The position numbers were made by a program, and so were the translations under genes. Positions 60,899 to 64,000 of a stretch of DNA of 64,000 nucleotides are shown here, piece by piece. The DNA is taken from positions 3,100,001 to 3,164,000 of the forward strand of contig NZ_JADJTF010000001.1 in NCBI RefSeq assembly GCF_016711335.1. Reading direction: 5' to 3'. The first letter of the stretch is position 1, and each line of letters starts with the position of its first letter. The notes under the pieces are model-generated. The model ran no database searches. It was not told the DNA's origin and saw only the letters and a program-made list of their open reading frames with translations. The stretch comes from Thiofilum sp. (lineage in GTDB: Bacteria > Pseudomonadota > Gammaproteobacteria > Thiotrichales > Thiotrichaceae).

Positions 60899-62112
60899 AA
60901 CTACTCCATACTTCTGATTGGCATTTGGGGCGCTTACTCTACGGTAAAAAGCGTTATAGCGAATTTGCGGCATTTTTAACGTGGCTAGTAGAGATTATTC
61001 GTACTGAGCGCATCGATGTGTTAATCGTGGCGGGTGATGTGTTTGATACCACCACCCCTAGTAATCAAGCGCAAGAATTGTATTACTCGTTTTTGCGTGC
61101 GGTGGGTAATACTACTTGTCGGCACGTAGTAATTACGGCGGGCAATCATGATTCGCCCTCGTTTTTAACAGCACCTAGTGCTTTATTGCGCTGCTTGAAT
61201 ATTTATGTAATCGGTGCAGCCACTCATCAGTTAAGCGATGAACTCCTCACACTCACCGATGCACAAGGTAGCCCTCTGTGTATCGTGTGCGCCGTGCCCT
61301 ATTTGCGGGATCGAGATTTGCGCCATGCGGAGGCGGGTGAAACGCTAGAAGATAAAGAGTTAAAACTACTCCAAGGCATTCAAACGCATTATACCCAACT
61401 CGCCGACCTAGCCCTCACTACTCAAGCGCAATTAGCTCAGCCTGTACCGATGATTGCCACCGGACATTTATTTACCAGTGGCGCACAAACCACCGAGGGT
61501 GATGGAGTGCGTGAGTTATATGTGGGGTCTTTAGGGCATATTCCCGCCTCTGCTTTTCCGCCTTGTTTTGATTATGTGGCACTAGGGCATTTGCATGTGC
61601 CGCAAATAGTCGGGGGCAATGACACACGACGCTACAGTGGTTCACCGCTAGCCATGGGGTTTGGTGAGGCTCGACAGACTAAAAGTGTGTGCGTGGTTGA
61701 GTGGGGGGCAGATGCGCCTCAAGTGACTTTAATACCTGTCCCTGTTTTTCAAGCACTAGCCCAAGTACGCGGTGATCTGACTCAATTGCAAGCAGGTTTG
61801 CGGGATTTAATAGCTTTGAGGCAATCGGTTTGGGTGGAGGTGATTTATGAGGGTGAGGACATTATAGGGGATTTGCGTGAGCAATTAGAGGTGATTACCG
61901 CTGAGAGTTTGGTGGAGATTTTGCGCATTAAAAATACTCGTATTAGTGAGCAAGTGTTGCAACCGCTGCAATTGGGGGAGAGTTTAGATGATTTGGATAC
62001 CTCTGAGGTGTTTGAACGCTGTTTGCAAGCGCATCAAGTGCCACAGCCGCAGTGGGCGGATTTGCAACTTATGTATAAAGAGGTAGTAGCAACGTTGCAA
62101 CATGGGGAGTGA
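60895..62112 (+). CDS. sbcD: DNA repair exonuclease SbcD
   Basis: 405 aa. Mre11-type phosphoesterase: MKLLHTSDWHLGRLLYG, VAGDVFDTTTPS, ITAGNHDSPSF, ATGHLF and ALGHLHVPQ. With SbcC it cleaves hairpins and DNA ends. The start shares ATGA with the CoA-transferase stop. The usual neighbour sbcC is not in the following 1.9 kb, which holds an LRR-Roc gene. Confidence 0.94.
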   Translation: MKLLHTSDWHLGRLLYGKKRYSEFAAFLTWLVEIIRTERIDVLIVAGDVFDTTTPSNQAQELYYSFLRAVGNTTCRHVVITAGNHDSPSFLTAPSALLRCLNIYVIGAATHQLSDELLTLTDAQGSPLCIVCAVPYLRDRDLRHAEAGETLEDKELKLLQGIQTHYTQLADLALTTQAQLAQPVPMIATGHLFTSGAQTTEGDGVRELYVGSLGHIPASAFPPCFDYVALGHLHVPQIVGGNDTRRYSGSPLAMGFGEARQTKSVCVVEWGADAPQVTLIPVPVFQALAQVRGDLTQLQAGLRDLIALRQSVWVEVIYEGEDIIGDLREQLEVITAESLVEILRIKNTRISEQVLQPLQLGESLDDLDTSEVFERCLQAHQVPQPQWADLQLMYKEVVATLQHGE

Positions 62113-62217
62113 GGCTGATTCTAGGCTTTAGTTGTCTTATGCTTTCAGGTTGAGGTAGTGTTTAAAGGCTAGGGTTTTGGGTTAAGATGCGGGGGTTGCT
62201 GTTGGTGTGAAGTGGTG

Positions 62218-64000
62218 ATGGCATTGGATAAAACCCCAGAAGAGATGGCGTTAGAGCGAATTGAGGAGTGTCGACGGACGCGCTCACCTAAGTTGAATTT
62301 GCGTAAATTAGGTTTGGCTGAAATACCAGAGGCAGTGTTTGAGCTGACGTGGCTAGAAGAGTTAGATGTTTCAGGAAAGTGGGGTAATCGTGGTAGTTTA
62401 CGCTCTATTCCCACTCAAATTGCTCAATTAACGCTACTTACCAAGCTGGATATTAGCCGTAATCAGTTTACTGAATTGGGCTGGTTGCAATATACCCCTC
62501 AACTGCAATCCTTAGGCTGTAGCTACAATCAACTCACGTCCTTGCAGGGCTTAGTACATACCCCTCTACTGCAATCCTTAGACTGTCGCTACAATCAACT
62601 CACCTCCTTGCAGGGCTTAGTACATACCCCTCTACTGCAATCCTTAGACTGTCGCTACAATCAACTCACCTCCTTGCAGGGCTTAGAGCATACCCCTCAA
62701 CTGCAATCCTTAGTCTGTAGCTTCAATCAACTTACCTCCTTGCAGGGCTTAGTACATACCCCTCTACTGCAATCCTTAGACTGTTACAATAATAAACTCA
62801 CCTCCTTGCAGGGCTTAGTACATACCCCTCTACTGCAATCCTTAGAGTGTTACAATAATAAACTCACCTCCTTGCAGGGCTTAGAGCATACCCCTCAACT
62901 GCAATCCTTAGGCTGTGGCTCCAATCAACTCACCTCCTTGCAGGGCTTAGTACATACCCCTCTACTGCAATCCTTAGGCTGTAGTGGTAATCACCTCACG
63001 TCCTTGCAGGACTTAGTGCCACTGCCTCAACTGCAATCCTTAGACTGTAGCTCCAATCAGCTCACGTCCTTGCAGGGCTTAGTACATACCCCTCTACTGC
63101 AATCCTTAGACTGTCGCGACAATCAACTCACGTCCTTGCAGGGCTTAGTACATACCCCTCTACTGCAATCCTTAGACTGTTACAATAATAAACTCACCTC
63201 CTTGCAGGGCTTAGAGCATACCCCTCAACTGCAATCCTTAGTCTGTAGCTTCAATCAACTTACCTCCTTGCAGGGCTTAGTACATACCCCTCTACTGCAA
63301 TCCTTAGACTGTAGCTCCAATCAACTCACTTCTATAGAACCTATTCAAACCCTCGGATTGATCAACCAGCTTGAACCTTTACGCTTGTACGGCAACCCCA
63401 TTAAACATATTCCACCTGCTATTTTTGGCTCTAGCATTAATGACAATTGCCTCGAATCCCTCAAACACTACTGGCACGACCTCGCCCAAGGCGCTACTAG
63501 AGTCCAACAGCTCAAAGTCCAATTAGTCGGCAATGGTCGAGTCGGAAAAAGTACCCTTGCCTATGCCCTCGAACATAAAAAAGCCCCAAGTGAACATTTT
63601 GCCTCCACACATGGCATTGTCATTAAAAACATTGACCTACCTGTCGAGGGCTTAGACCAGCCCGTCACCTTGAATCTCTGGGATTTTGGGGGACAAGAAA
63701 TCTATCACGCCACCCACCGCCTCTTCCTATCCAGCGATTGTGTCTACCTCCTACTCTGGGCAGAAGATACTGAAGAACATGAAAACGAAATCCGCCACCC
63801 GATCAGCTACTGGCTCGAATCGATTAATGACTTAGGCGAAAATTGCCCCGTGATTCTCGTCAAAAATCAAATTGACAAGCCCAAAAAGCTTCCTATACAA
63901 CCTTTTGATAGTTGCCACTGTATTGGCTCGGATCATATCACTCAAGTTGTTCAAATCTCTTGTAGAGATTACTCTGGATTTTCTACCTTAAAAGGGGCAC
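62218..64000 (+). CDS. LRR-Roc GTPase protein (ROCO-like), 3' partial
   Basis: Starts ATG 62218 (GTG 62215 possible) and is open to the window end, at least 594 aa. The N-terminal 90 residues lead into 13 repeats of 22 aa (62485-63342) with consensus LVHTPLLQSLDC..NQLTSLQG. After a cap, a Roc domain begins at about residue 430: VQLVGNGRVGKSTLAYALE (P-loop), NLWDFGGQEIYHATH (switch II) and VILVKNQIDK (G4, NQxD in place of NKxD). The COR or other effector domains are beyond the edge. Roc proteins act as GTP switches; bacterial ones are mostly uncharacterised. Confidence 0.88.
   Translation, partial: MALDKTPEEMALERIEECRRTRSPKLNLRKLGLAEIPEAVFELTWLEELDVSGKWGNRGSLRSIPTQIAQLTLLTKLDISRNQFTELGWLQYTPQLQSLGCSYNQLTSLQGLVHTPLLQSLDCRYNQLTSLQGLVHTPLLQSLDCRYNQLTSLQGLEHTPQLQSLVCSFNQLTSLQGLVHTPLLQSLDCYNNKLTSLQGLVHTPLLQSLECYNNKLTSLQGLEHTPQLQSLGCGSNQLTSLQGLVHTPLLQSLGCSGNHLTSLQDLVPLPQLQSLDCSSNQLTSLQGLVHTPLLQSLDCRDNQLTSLQGLVHTPLLQSLDCYNNKLTSLQGLEHTPQLQSLVCSFNQLTSLQGLVHTPLLQSLDCSSNQLTSIEPIQTLGLINQLEPLRLYGNPIKHIPPAIFGSSINDNCLESLKHYWHDLAQGATRVQQLKVQLVGNGRVGKSTLAYALEHKKAPSEHFASTHGIVIKNIDLPVEGLDQPVTLNLWDFGGQEIYHATHRLFLSSDCVYLLLWAEDTEEHENEIRHPISYWLESINDLGENCPVILVKNQIDKPKKLPIQPFDSCHCIGSDHITQVVQISCRDYSGFSTLKGA
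62485..63342 (+). repeat. Thirteen near-identical 66-bp LRR-coding repeats
   Basis: Each unit codes for 22 residues. Many copies are identical over most of the unit at DNA level, for example the block TTGCAGGGCTTAGTACATAC. Only the four residues around the Cys vary (CRYN, CSFN, CYNN, CSSN, CGSN). In frame throughout. Confidence 0.95.

Noticed and set aside
62485..63342. Regular 66-bp repeats resembling a CRISPR or tandem array
   Set aside because: The units are in frame, code for LRR motifs, have no unique spacers and continue into a Roc domain.
1..64000. tRNA or rRNA genes
   Set aside because: No tRNA-like cloverleaf or rRNA sequence was recognised by eye; a tRNA scan could still find a short one.

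Overview
The window looks like chromosomal DNA of a Gram-negative gammaproteobacterium with moderate GC. LpxH, an RND pump with a lipoprotein adaptor, UvrA, RecG, Lon and SbcD all have proteobacterial form. The style of several hypothetical genes suggests a Thiothrix-like sulfur bacterium, but that is an inference. I saw no rRNA, tRNA or CRISPR array.

Layout. 1-8.1 kb: the 3' part of a large secreted repeat protein gene, cut by an IS4-family element whose transposase is broken. Then come an S8 protease with a GlyGly-CTERM-like tail, a lipoprotein that looks like a free-standing protease propeptide, a rhomboid protease and a Uma2-family protein. 8.2-11.3 kb: a tight three-gene operon of unknown function (glycine-zipper coiled-coil protein, HNH-like membrane protein, YkgJ-type cysteine cluster protein). 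11.4-19.9 kb: a vapBC pair lying between two copies of the 3' end of uvrA, then uvrA, a Kazal-like secreted protein, recG, a CopG regulator, a PHB-depolymerase-like esterase and a second YkgJ protein.

19.9-28 kb is the accessory hotspot. It has three attC-like sites with small promoterless genes, as in an integron cassette array, but no integrase gene. Three copies of a promoter-bearing leader share the same 17-nt spacer. The 3' tail of a DCC-family oxidoreductase gene occurs three times and brackets a PD-(D/E)XK plus NERD nuclease pair and two further small genes. A brnT remnant closes the region.

28-50 kb is mostly core-like: pepN with a Nudix gene, mtfA, a Schlafen/AlbA_2 plus ParA-like pair, a TetR-controlled RND efflux operon, an EamA exporter, an isocitrate-dehydrogenase-family gene, an Rrf2 regulator, a TVP38-flavin reductase fusion, lpxH, traX-like and ferritin-like genes, and ureE-ureF without the rest of the urease cluster.

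50-64 kb: hsp20-lon behind a good sigma-32-like promoter. Next is a membrane-lipid remodelling locus: olsB (ornithine lipid) divergent from btaA-btaB (betaine lipid) and a plcP-like phospholipase C, with one Pho-box-like site per direction. The window ends with a CoA transferase, sbcD, and a partial LRR-Roc GTPase gene whose 13 LRR units are nearly identical.
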